From the NCBI GenBank assembly GCA_044866775.1, contig JBIOUG010000195.1, forward strand, positions 62,001 to 126,000: 64,000 nucleotides of DNA, written 5' to 3'. The first letter of the stretch is position 1, and each line of letters starts with the position of its first letter. The DNA comes from DASUNQ01 sp044866775. GTDB taxonomy: Bacteria; Acidobacteriota; Thermoanaerobaculia; Multivoradales; UBA5704. The position numbers were made by a program, and so were the translations under genes. The notes under the pieces were generated by a model. The model saw only the letters and a list, made by a program, of their open reading frames with translations, had not been told where the DNA came from and did no database searches. Of this stretch, positions 35,510-44,117 are shown piece by piece.

Positions 35510-35615
35510 AAGCGCACGCGAGCTTGCCTCTGTACCCGCATCTGAGAATCGATTGACTCCGATACCCCCTCTCCGGCCCTCCCCCGCTGCGCGGGGGACG
35601 GAGCTGCCCTCCGTT

Positions 35616-36314
35616 GTGACGATCGAGGTGCCGGCGCGGGTGCACGGCACGGTGCTGCTGCGCCCGCTGCCCGACGGCGGCGCGGCCGCGCCGCCTTTGG
35701 TCGTCGGCTTCCACGGCTACGGCGAGAGCGCCGAGCGTCACCTGGGGCAGCTCGAGCGGCTGCCCGGAGCGGCGGCGTGGGCGCTCTGCGCGGTGCAGGG
35801 GCTCCACCTCTTCTACACCCGTACCGGCGAGGTGGTGGCGAGCTGGATGACGAGCTTCGCGCGCGAGCGGGCGATCGCGGACAACCTGGCCTACGTCGCC
35901 GCGGCGGTCGAGCGGGCGCGGCGCGAGCTGGCCGGCGCAGCCGGCCATCCCGAGGCGCGCAGCGCCGAGGGATCTCAGCGGCTGGCCTTCGTCGGCTTCT
36001 CGCAGGGAGTGGCGATGGCCTATCGCGCCGCCGCCGACGCCGTGCGGCGCGGCGGCCCCTGCCACGGCCTCGTCGCCCTCGCCGGCGACGTGCCGCCCGA
36101 GCTCGCCGAGCAAGACCTAGCCGGCTTCCCCCCTGTCCTCATCGGCCGCGGCAGCCGCGAAGAGTGGTACTCGGAGGAGAAGCTGGCGCGCGACCTCGAG
36201 CTGCTCGCGGCCAAGGGAGTCGTGGCCCGCGTCGCACCGTTCGACGGCGGCCACCAATGGACCGACGCCTTCCGCGCCGCGGCGGGCGACTTCCTGCGCG
36301 AGGTGCTGGCCTGA
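35616..36314 (+). CDS. Alpha/beta-hydrolase, phospholipase/carboxylesterase type
   Basis: 232 residues from GTG 35616; an in-frame GTG at 35481 overlaps aroF and would add repeat-like sequence, so I prefer the shorter form. Features: VVGFHGYGESAERHLGQL (oxyanion region), nucleophile Ser in GFSQGVAMAY and catalytic His in GGHQWTD. The acid is probably in GRGSREEWYSEE, where Glu stands in place of the usual Asp. Substrate unknown, likely small esters. A dispersed palindromic repeat follows 16 bases after the stop. Confidence 0.82.
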   Translation: MTIEVPARVHGTVLLRPLPDGGAAAPPLVVGFHGYGESAERHLGQLERLPGAAAWALCAVQGLHLFYTRTGEVVASWMTSFARERAIADNLAYVAAAVERARRELAGAAGHPEARSAEGSQRLAFVGFSQGVAMAYRAAADAVRRGGPCHGLVALAGDVPPELAEQDLAGFPPVLIGRGSREEWYSEEKLARDLELLAAKGVVARVAPFDGGHQWTDAFRAAAGDFLREVLA

Positions 36315-36330
36315 TACGCCCGCCTACGTT

Positions 36331-36390
36331 CCCCTCTCCCATGTGGGAGAGGGGCCAGGGGTGAGGGAGATCGGATCAACGCAGTAAAGC
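36331..36390 (+). repeat. Copy of the dispersed CCCCTCTCCCA palindrome
   Basis: The palindrome at 36331-36354 and the next 35 bases match 19609-19667 (inside hisZ) with only a few differences. Confidence 0.85.
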
Positions 36391-36452
36391 CGGAAGCAGC
36401 ACTCCGCTCGCTCGGCCCAACAGATGGAACTGACCAACCGGCGCCCCTCTCA

Positions 36453-36480
36453 AACGAAAAGGGCGCCCTCGCGAGCGCCC
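36453..36480 (-). terminator. Rho-independent terminator after the small lipoprotein gene
   Basis: On the minus strand GGGCGC, a self-pairing CTCGCGAG centre, GCGCCC, then TTTTCGTTTG. It lies 43 bases after the stop of the gene at 36523-36750. Confidence 0.65.
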
Positions 36481-36522
36481 CTGGCGTCGGCTTCAGATGA
36501 AGTGTGGCGAGTTGCTGTCGTT

Positions 36523-36750
36523 TTACTGCGCGGGCGGCGGCTCGGTCGTGCCGGTGGTCATGTCGGTGGTCATGTCGGTCGTGCCGGTGTCCATCGGCTC
36601 GGTCGTCATGTCCATCGGCTCCGTGGTCATCGTCTCGTCGGTGACCGCGGTCCCATCCATGTCATCGTCGTCCCCGCCACAGGCAACCATCGGCACCATG
36701 AAACCCGCCAACAGCAGGCACAGCATGCTGAAGTGGACGAACTTCTTCAT
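36523..36750 (-). CDS. Small low-complexity lipoprotein
   Basis: 75 residues. Signal with lipobox MVAC (Cys at about residue 24), then a mature part of only 50 residues composed almost wholly of Asp, Thr, Met, Glu and Gly in short repeats such as TTEPMDMTTEPMD and TTDMTTDMTTG. GGGGAG lies eight bases before the ATG and a terminator follows. Met- and Asp-rich tails of this kind could bind metal ions, but that is a guess. No family recognised. Confidence 0.65.
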   Translation of the reverse strand: MKKFVHFSMLCLLLAGFMVPMVACGGDDDDMDGTAVTDETMTTEPMDMTTEPMDTGTTDMTTDMTTGTTEPPPAQ

Positions 36751-36803
36751 CGCTTGTCTCCCCTTTGTAATTGACTAGATGAAAAAACGGAATGGCGACG
36801 CCT

Positions 36804-37124
36804 TCAGCTCTGGTCGCCGACCTTGATCAAGTTTACCACTCTCTTGACGCCGTCCGTCTCGCGCGCGAGCTGCTCCGCCTTGGTCCGAGCTGCAGCATCT
36901 TCCACGCGTCCCTGGAGTGTCACCACCCCCTCGTTGGTATCGACGTCGATGTTGAACGGGTTGATGTCCCCGTCCGCCGCCAGCTTGGCCTTGACCGCGG
37001 TGGTGATCGCCGCGTCGTCGAGCTGGGTCCCCACGGTCTGAGTCGAGCTGCACGCGGCCAGCGACGCCACGACCACGAGGATCAGGGCCAGCATCAGCCC
37101 GGACTGCCAGGTTGTCTTGCTCAT
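36804..37124 (-). CDS. BON-domain lipoprotein
   Basis: 106 residues. ATG 37124 is chosen because AGGAGGA lies upstream; the earlier in-frame ATG at 37142 is itself in that site. Lipobox LAAC follows a hydrophobic segment (GLMLALILVVVASLAAC). Residues about 35-102 are one BON domain: LDDAAITTAVKAKLAADGDI, FNIDVDTNEGVVTLQGRVED and VKRVVNLIKVG. BON domains bind phospholipid or glycans; OsmY and DolP are known relatives. Likely periplasmic and stress-linked. It lies 53 bases upstream of the Asp/Thr/Met-rich lipoprotein gene on the same strand. Confidence 0.88.
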   Translation of the reverse strand: MSKTTWQSGLMLALILVVVASLAACSSTQTVGTQLDDAAITTAVKAKLAADGDINPFNIDVDTNEGVVTLQGRVEDAAARTKAEQLARETDGVKRVVNLIKVGDQS

Positions 37125-37314
37125 AACGATCGTCCTCCTCATGTTGACCTGCGGTAGTTGGGTGGCATGTGGCCTTCAGGCACAGCCTCTCAGAACGCCT
37201 GAAGCAGCTTCTATGCCACTCACCTCCCACCGCGGTCCGTTCGCGAGGACGGCCGTAGTGCGCGGAGTATACGCATCCCCCGGCTCCTCCTCAAGAGGGG
37301 GCGGCCCGCCTGAC

Positions 37315-37342
37315 TGGAGCCCGGCGCGAAAGCCTTCGCGCC
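37315..37342 (+). repeat. Distal copy of the fabD-fabG palindrome
   Basis: Twenty-eight bases identical to 6936-6963, holding the hairpin GGCGCGAA-AGCC-TTCGCGCC. Immediately downstream of the response regulator stop (minus strand). Confidence 0.85.
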
Positions 37343-37349
37343 TCGTAGT

Positions 37350-38693
37350 CTACCCCAGTTTGTAGGCGTTTAAGCGGTTGTACAGGGTCTTGAGGCTGAC
37401 CCCCAGGACGTCGGCGGTCTTGCGCTTGTTGCCGCCGTGCAGCTCCAAGGTGGCCAGGATGAGCCGCTTCTCCACCTCTTCGATCGAGCACCCAACCGTG
37501 AAGTGCAGGCTGCGGCCGGTTCCGGAGTCGCCGCCGAGCTCGTGCGGCAGGCAGCGCGGGCAGATCTCCTCCTCGGCCATGATGTAGGCGCGGTGGATGA
37601 CGTTCTTCAGCTCGCGCACGTTGCCCGGCCAGGCGTGGCTGTGCAGGCGCTCGCGGGCCTCCTCGGTAAACCGCTTGTCCGTCCCCTGCTGCCGGTTGAG
37701 CTCGTCGAGGAAGTAGTCGGCCAGCAGGTCGATGTCGTCGCCGCGGTCGCGGAGAGGCGGCATCTGGACCGGGAACACCGACAGGCGGTAGAGCAGGTCC
37801 TCGCGCAGCTTGCCGTCGGCCACCGCCTTGTGGGGGTCGCGGTTGGTGGCGGCGAAGACCCGCACGTCGACCTCGACCGGCCGGTCGCCGCCGATGCGCA
37901 TGAAAGCGTCCGTCTCGAGCACCCGCAGCAGCTTCTCCTGGAGCTCGATCGGCATCTCGGAGATCTCGTCGAGGAACAGCGTGCCGCCGTGAGCGCGCTC
38001 GAAGTAGCCCTTGTGCAGCCGGTTGGCGCCGGTGAAGCTGCCGCGCTCGTGGCCGAAGAGCTCGCTCTCGATCAGGGTCGGCGTGATCGCGCCGCAGTTG
38101 AGCGGCAGGAAGGGGGCCTTGGCGCGGCGGGAGAGATGGTGGAGGGTCTGCGCCGCCAAGTCCTTGCCGGTGCCGCTCTCGCCGATCAGGAACACCGTGG
38201 CGTCGGTCGGCGCCACCCGGGTGAGCATCTCGTAGACCGCCTGCATCGGCGCCGAGGCTCCGAGCAGCAGCCCGAGGCGGTCGACCTCGCGGCCCTGCTC
38301 GGCGACCGCCGCCGCGGCGGCCCGCGCCGCCGGCTGGACGTTGGCCGCGGTGGCCAGGATGCCCTTGAGCCGGCCGATGTCGAGGGGCTTGGTGAGGTAG
38401 TCGCTGGCCCCCAGCCGCAGCGCCTCGACGGCGCTCTCGACGTCGGCGTGACCGGTCATCAGCACCACCTGGGTGTTGGCCCCGCCCTCGAGGTCCTTGA
38501 GCAGCTCGATGCCGCGGCCGTCCGGCAGGTAGAGGTCGACGAGCGCCACGTCCGGCGTGCGGTGGCTCACCTGCACGCGGGCGTCGCGCAGGTTGGTCGC
38601 CGTGTTGGTGGTGTATCCCTGGCCCTCGATCAGCTCCGCGAGCGCGGAGAGGAAGTTGGGATCGTCGTCGACGGCGAGGGCGTGGGGCATCAT
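37350..38693 (-). CDS. Sigma-54-dependent response regulator (NtrC family)
   Basis: 447 residues. Receiver domain 1-120 with phospho-acceptor Asp 53 (LVDLYLPDG) and Lys 102; AAA+ domain about 140-375 with Walker A GESGTGKD (171-178) and the sigma-54 contact loop GSFTGA (218-223) in place of canonical GAFTGA; Walker B region GGTLFLDEISEM. The C-terminus is a Fis-type helix-turn-helix (ATLELHGGNKRKTADVLGVSLKTLYNRL). It should activate RpoN promoters. The start overlaps the kinase gene stop (four bases). Targets are unknown. Confidence 0.94.
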   Translation of the reverse strand: MMPHALAVDDDPNFLSALAELIEGQGYTTNTATNLRDARVQVSHRTPDVALVDLYLPDGRGIELLKDLEGGANTQVVLMTGHADVESAVEALRLGASDYLTKPLDIGRLKGILATAANVQPAARAAAAAVAEQGREVDRLGLLLGASAPMQAVYEMLTRVAPTDATVFLIGESGTGKDLAAQTLHHLSRRAKAPFLPLNCGAITPTLIESELFGHERGSFTGANRLHKGYFERAHGGTLFLDEISEMPIELQEKLLRVLETDAFMRIGGDRPVEVDVRVFAATNRDPHKAVADGKLREDLLYRLSVFPVQMPPLRDRGDDIDLLADYFLDELNRQQGTDKRFTEEARERLHSHAWPGNVRELKNVIHRAYIMAEEEICPRCLPHELGGDSGTGRSLHFTVGCSIEEVEKRLILATLELHGGNKRKTADVLGVSLKTLYNRLNAYKLG

Positions 38694-39787
38694 TCAGGGC
38701 TCCGCATCGCTTCTCCTTGGCCCCGGTCGGGCCATTGTAGCTCGAACCCCGCCGGGGCTCCCGTCGGCGCGCCGAGCACCCGGGCCTCGCCGCCGCTCTC
38801 GGCGACGAGGAGGCGGGCGACGTGGAGCCTCGTACGGCTCGCGTCAGGAGTGATCTGCAGTTGGAACCGAGCTTCCCGGGCCTCTCCGGAAGGCCCACTG
38901 CGGATCGTGGCGAAGGTGCGCCCGTTTCCGGTTGCGAGCGCCAGTGCAAGCGACGTGCCGTTGGGTGCCGCCTCGAGCGCCGCGAGCCCGAAGAGCAGCA
39001 ACGCCTGCTTGAGCGCGTAGCGCCGCGCCGAGACGATGATCGGCGCCGCCGGCGGCTCCCAGGCGATCTGCACCTGGCGCTTGCGCGCCGGCGGCACCAG
39101 CAGGGCGGCCAGCTCGCCGAGCAGGTCGCGCAGGTCGCAGGCCTCCGGCTGGTGGGTCCGCTCGGCGGTCTGGGCAAGCCAGACCTCGAGACCCTTGTGC
39201 AGGCGCGAGAGCTCGTCACGCAAGACGCGCACGTAGCGGGCCTGCCGCTCGCGCGCCGCCGCCTCGGCCGCCAGCGGCCCGGCGAGCGTCTCCTTGAGCA
39301 CCTCGAGGTTGAAGACCATGGAGTTGATCGGCGCCCGCAGGTCGTGGGCCACCGCCGGCGTGATCTCGGCGACCGCACGCATGTGGGCGGCAAGACGCAG
39401 GTCCTCGCCGACGCGGTCGAGCAGCGCGGCGTCGCGGAGCAGGAGGACCACGCTCGCCGCGCCGCCCGCCACGACCGGATAGGCCGTCACCAGCAGCCGC
39501 CGCGCGCCGCCCGCGACCGGCACCTCGACGGCCGCCTCCGCCGGCTCGCCCCCCGGCTCCAGAGAGCGGAGCCGCTCGTCGAGCGGCGCGAGGAGCGCCG
39601 CGAGCGGCGCCGCGAGCCCGGCATCGTCCGTCGCAGCGGCGGCGCCGAGCAGCTCGCGGGCCGCCGGGCTGGCGAAGACCGGCTCCCGGCCGGGGCCGAG
39701 CAGCAGCAGGCCCGGCTCGAGCGCTGGCTCGAACGCGGCCTCGGCGAGTGCGGCTCCGGTGTCGCGCTCCAGGGATGTCGTCGGCAT
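38690..39787 (-). CDS. Histidine kinase-like protein with degenerate ATP site
   Basis: 365 residues from ATG 39787, which has GAGGAGG seven bases upstream. N-terminal PAS-like domain (GLLLLGPGREPVFASPAARELLG, through about residue 120), then the dimerisation H-box AVAHDLRAPINSMVFNLEVL with His 148. The catalytic domain keeps the general strand-helix order but lacks the N box Asn, the DxGxG box (IRSGPSG instead) and the G2 GLGL motif. It may still transfer or remove phosphate from the adjacent regulator. Paired with the NtrC-type gene by overlap. Confidence 0.85.
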   Translation of the reverse strand: MPTTSLERDTGAALAEAAFEPALEPGLLLLGPGREPVFASPAARELLGAAAATDDAGLAAPLAALLAPLDERLRSLEPGGEPAEAAVEVPVAGGARRLLVTAYPVVAGGAASVVLLLRDAALLDRVGEDLRLAAHMRAVAEITPAVAHDLRAPINSMVFNLEVLKETLAGPLAAEAAARERQARYVRVLRDELSRLHKGLEVWLAQTAERTHQPEACDLRDLLGELAALLVPPARKRQVQIAWEPPAAPIIVSARRYALKQALLLFGLAALEAAPNGTSLALALATGNGRTFATIRSGPSGEAREARFQLQITPDASRTRLHVARLLVAESGGEARVLGAPTGAPAGFELQWPDRGQGEAMRSPE

Positions 39788-39872
39788 CGCTCGCCTCCTC
39801 TGCCCGTTCACGGCGGCCCGCACGCGCTCCTGCAATTTTTACACAGACTGAGTCGTCGTCCGCGGCCTTGCC

Positions 39873-41390
39873 TCAATGGGTAGCGGGCACCGGCACCGCG
39901 ATCGGCAAGGACGCGGCGATGCCGCGGCGCGGGCCGACGACGTCGAGGTAGGCCGCGAGCACCGTCGGGAGATCGAGCTCCCGCGCGGCCTGGCGCAGCG
40001 CTGCCGCGCGCGCCGTGCGCTCCGCCGGCGCCATCGCCACGGCCCGGCGCAGCGCCCCGGCGCTCCCCTCCACGTCGCACGGGTTGACGAGCAGCGCGCC
40101 GGCGGCGAGCGCTTCGGCCGCGCCGGCGAACTCGGAGAGGACGAGCACGCCGCGGCCGTCGCGGTCGGCGGCGACCGACTCCAGGGCGGCGAGCGAGAGG
40201 CCGTCCTTGAGCGGCGCCTGCAGCCGCACGTCGGCGGCGCGATAGAGGGCGAGCAGCTCGCCGCGCGGCGGCGCGCGGTAGAGGTAGCGCACCGGCACCC
40301 AACCGGCGGTGCCGAAGCGGCCGTTCACCTCGCCCACCCGGCGGTCGAGCTCGCGCTTGAGCTCCGCTGCGCTGCGCAGGAGCTCGCCGGCGCCGGGGAC
40401 GACGACCTGGGTCAGCGACACCTTGCCGCGCAGCTCGGGGTAGCGCTCGAGGGCCGCCTCGTAGGCCCGGAGCTTCAGCGGCAGGCCGCGTGTCGCGTCG
40501 AGTGGATCGACTCCCAGAACGAGGGCGCGCCCAGCCTGCCGGCCGCGCAAGGTCTCCGTCCGCCGGGTCACCGCCGGCTGGGTAGCCTGGCGCTCGACCT
40601 CGGCGACGTCGATCCCCAGCGGGAAGACGCCGAGCGTGAGCGTGCGCACCTGGTAGGCGAGGCGCACGCGCACCGCGGCGAGCGCCGCCGTCGCCGGCGA
40701 GCCGTCGGCGCCGCTGCTCACCCGCGCGGCGGGCACCAGCTCGCGGACGCAGGCGAGGAGGTTCTGGAGATCGCGGCGCGCGGGGACCCCCACCACGTCG
40801 AACTCCAGGAGGTCGGCCAGGAGCGCGCGCCAGCAGGGGAGCTTGACCAGCAGGTCCGGAGCCGGGAACGGGGTCTCGAGGAGGAGCCCGGTCCTGGCGG
40901 CGGCGCCGCGGCGCCGCAGCGCGCCGGCGAGCGACAGGAGCTCGAACCCGTGCGCCCAGACGACGTCGCTCTGCCGGGCGCGGCGCGCGATGGCGGCCGC
41001 GAACGCGCTGTTGACGGCGCGATGCGCGGCCCAGCCGCCGGCGTCGCCGCACGTCGTGGCGTCGACCAGATCGTGCAGCAGGGGCCACAGCACCTCGCGG
41101 GCGAAGCGATCGGCCCGCCGGCGCTCGGCCGCCGGCAGGGGAAGGGCGACCGCGGGGCCGTCCGGCGCCGGCAGCGCCACGCCCTCGGCAGGGGCGCCGC
41201 CGAGCCAGAGCCCCTTGCCGGCGGAGAGCAGGGCCAGCAGCGCCTCGACCTCGCTACCGGCGGGGAGCCCGTCGACGCCGAGATCGAATGGCTCGGCCGC
41301 CGCCGGCAGCCGGGCGGAAGCCACCACCAGGCGGCCGCCGCGGCGAGAAGCTGGGGAGAGGGGGCGTTGCTCGGTCAGAAGAGACTGCAC
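39873..41390 (-). CDS. Glycosyltransferase family 20, trehalose-6-phosphate synthase-like
   Basis: 505 residues from GTG 41390. GT20 landmarks: DVVWAHGFELLSLAGALRRR (normally VWVHDYHL), LLLETPFPAPDLLVKLP, LEFDVVGVPARRDLQNLL, TLGVFPLGIDV, LGVDPLDATRGLPLKLRA, and PLKDGLSLAALESVAA with LSEFAGAAEAL near the end. Several are diverged from true OtsA (for example Gly-Phe-Glu for Asp-Tyr-His), so the acceptor may differ (glucosylglycerol- or trehalose-type). No OtsB phosphatase gene is adjacent. Would act in the cytoplasm making a compatible solute phosphate. Confidence 0.85.
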   Translation of the reverse strand: MQSLLTEQRPLSPASRRGGRLVVASARLPAAAEPFDLGVDGLPAGSEVEALLALLSAGKGLWLGGAPAEGVALPAPDGPAVALPLPAAERRRADRFAREVLWPLLHDLVDATTCGDAGGWAAHRAVNSAFAAAIARRARQSDVVWAHGFELLSLAGALRRRGAAARTGLLLETPFPAPDLLVKLPCWRALLADLLEFDVVGVPARRDLQNLLACVRELVPAARVSSGADGSPATAALAAVRVRLAYQVRTLTLGVFPLGIDVAEVERQATQPAVTRRTETLRGRQAGRALVLGVDPLDATRGLPLKLRAYEAALERYPELRGKVSLTQVVVPGAGELLRSAAELKRELDRRVGEVNGRFGTAGWVPVRYLYRAPPRGELLALYRAADVRLQAPLKDGLSLAALESVAADRDGRGVLVLSEFAGAAEALAAGALLVNPCDVEGSAGALRRAVAMAPAERTARAAALRQAARELDLPTVLAAYLDVVGPRRGIAASLPIAVPVPATH

Positions 41391-41500
41391 GGGAACTCAG
41401 GGTCGTAGCAAAGGCAATGCCCGCTGCGCCGCGGTGAGGCACAGGGTGTGCAAGTGGGCAGAGCGCTCCGACGACGGACGACGGCAAGAGGCAGCGCGAG

Positions 41501-42622
<1,122 letters not shown>

Positions 42623-42711
42623 CGAAGGGTACGAGAGGATCAGCGCTCCTCGCGTCGCTCTGACCGATCCCTCACACGCTCCGGGCGGAGCGCCCGGCCC
42701 TGGTCGCTTAT

Positions 42712-42742
42712 TTGACATCCAGGGCAGCGATCGGTCTATACT
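42712..42742 (+). promoter_or_regulatory. Promoter of the small coiled-coil gene
   Basis: TTGACA at 42712-42717 and TATACT at 42737-42742 (19-base spacer) or TCTATA at 42735-42740 (17-base spacer). Consensus -35 and a good -10 make this one of the clearest promoters here. Confidence 0.65.
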
Positions 42743-42792
42743 CCACCCTTCAATCGCAGTAGGAGCATCGGAAAGGAGGCCAGGGGGCAACC

Positions 42793-43254
42793 ATGGCGAG
42801 GTGGGGGAAGCCGGGCTCGCGACAGGCAGCTTGCGCTATCGAACTGTCTCATCCGCGCGCCGAGCTGTCTCCCTTGGCCCTCCGCTGGCAGGTGCTGATC
42901 AACAACTTGAAGGAGTCGGCGGCCCTGCCTCACCTCGCCGACGAGATCGCGCGCCTCGAGGCGCTGTTGGCCCGCGCCCGCGCTCTCCAGAATCGCTACG
43001 AGCACTTCCGTACCCAGGCCCAGGAGGTCCGCGCCGAGCTCGCCGAGGTCGGCAGAGAGGGCGACAGCGTCCGCGGCCGCTTGGGCGCCGGCTTGCGGGC
43101 GAAGTTCGGCTTCACCAGCGAAACGCTCGCCCGCTACGGCTTCAAGGCCCAGGGACTGCGCCGGCTCAAGGCGACGACGCCGCCGGCGAAGCCGGAGTCG
43201 GCGGCCGCCCCGGCGGCGCCCCTCATCGCCAACGCCGCCACGAGGGAGGCCTGA
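42793..43254 (+). CDS. Hypothetical helical protein
   Basis: 153 residues. The centre (about residues 30-95) is a long amphipathic helix region, LADEIARLEALLARARALQNRYEHFRTQAQEVRAELAEVG, probably a coiled coil, followed by GRLGAGLRAKFGFTSETLARYGFKAQG, a short motif with conserved-looking Gly and Phe/Tyr, and a Pro/Ala-rich tail. No known domain recognised. It stands as a complete unit: strong promoter, AAGGAGG and GGGGG ahead of the ATG, and a terminator 30 bases after the stop, so it is likely well expressed. Confidence 0.72.
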   Translation: MARWGKPGSRQAACAIELSHPRAELSPLALRWQVLINNLKESAALPHLADEIARLEALLARARALQNRYEHFRTQAQEVRAELAEVGREGDSVRGRLGAGLRAKFGFTSETLARYGFKAQGLRRLKATTPPAKPESAAAPAAPLIANAATREA

Positions 43255-43282
43255 GGAGTACGACTGTGGACCGAGCACCCCC

Positions 43283-43320
43283 GGGCGGGCCCGCCACCAG
43301 GCAGGCCCGCCCTTCGTTTG
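43283..43320 (+). terminator. Rho-independent terminator
   Basis: Perfect 9-base stem GGGCGGGCC / GGCCCGCCC with a 12-base loop, then TTCGTTTG. Directly after the 42793-43254 gene. Confidence 0.75.
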
Positions 43321-43410
43321 CCCCCGCTCGACCTCAGCGCACCCGCCACAGCGACGAAACGGGACGCCGCAAGGCGCCCCGCTCCCGCACGCCGGCTGCG
43401 GAGGTCGCTC

Positions 43411-43905
43411 CTAGCGGGCGAGCGCCTCCACGTTGACGTGGCTCTCGGCCAGCTTCGTCAGCTTCTCGTCGGTCTGCTTCTCCTCGTTCAACGTCTGCTT
43501 GAGGAGGTTCGCGGCCTCGTGCTCGCCGAGCAGCGCCGCCCAGGTGCAGAGCGTGCCGTAGGTGGCGATCTCGTAGTGCTCCACCTTCTGCGCCGCCGCG
43601 ATGAGGGCGGCGTCGCGCGTCGCGTCGTCGCCGCGCAGCTTGATGCTGTCGCTGCCTTCCTTGAGCAGCCCCTTCATGCCTTCACAGCTCTCGCCCTTGG
43701 CACCCTCGCCCAGGCGCTCGAAGATGCGCTCGAGGCGGTTGATCTGCTCCTGGGTCTGCCGCAGGTGGTGGGAGAACCCGCTCTTGAGATCGGGCGCCGT
43801 GGCCGCCTCCAACATCTTCGGCAGCGCTCCGAGGACCTGCTGCTCGGCATCGTAGATGTCTCGCAGCTCCATGAGGAAGAGCTCCTTGAGGGATTCGAGC
43901 TTCAT
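43411..43905 (-). CDS. DUF892 (YciE/YciF) ferritin-like protein
   Basis: 164 residues from ATG 43905, with AAGGAGG eight bases upstream. A four-helix bundle with the family metal ligands in MELRDIYDAEQQVLGALPKM and QKVEHYEIATYGTLCTWA, and LLKQTLNEEKQTDEKLTKLAE at the end. These proteins are dimetal, ferritin-like stress proteins (YciE/F in enterobacteria). Stands alone here. No export signal. Confidence 0.92.
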   Translation of the reverse strand: MKLESLKELFLMELRDIYDAEQQVLGALPKMLEAATAPDLKSGFSHHLRQTQEQINRLERIFERLGEGAKGESCEGMKGLLKEGSDSIKLRGDDATRDAALIAAAQKVEHYEIATYGTLCTWAALLGEHEAANLLKQTLNEEKQTDEKLTKLAESHVNVEALAR

Positions 43906-44117
43906 GCAGTTTCCTCCTTCCTGATCGGGAATGGGCGCGGCGCCCCACGACCGCCTGACCCGCAGCACCATTCGTTGATGTTGGGGCGACCGGGGGCGCG
44001 CGCCGACCACGCGATTCCGGTTGCGAAACGCGTGCCGCCTGGGAGCGATGAGCCGGCTCCGCCCGGCGCTGGCAAAGCGCGCGGCCGAGCCCTTCGCGCT
44101 TGGTCTTTTTTACCGGC

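Noticed and set aside
35581..35597. CCCCGC-TGC-GCGGGG hairpin after aroF as an operon terminator
   Set aside because: No T-run follows; it looks like part of a dispersed repeat.
42681..42697. CCGGGC-GGAGC-GCCCGG hairpin as terminator of topoisomerase IB
   Set aside because: Short stem and no T-run; it sits close to the next promoter and may be chance.
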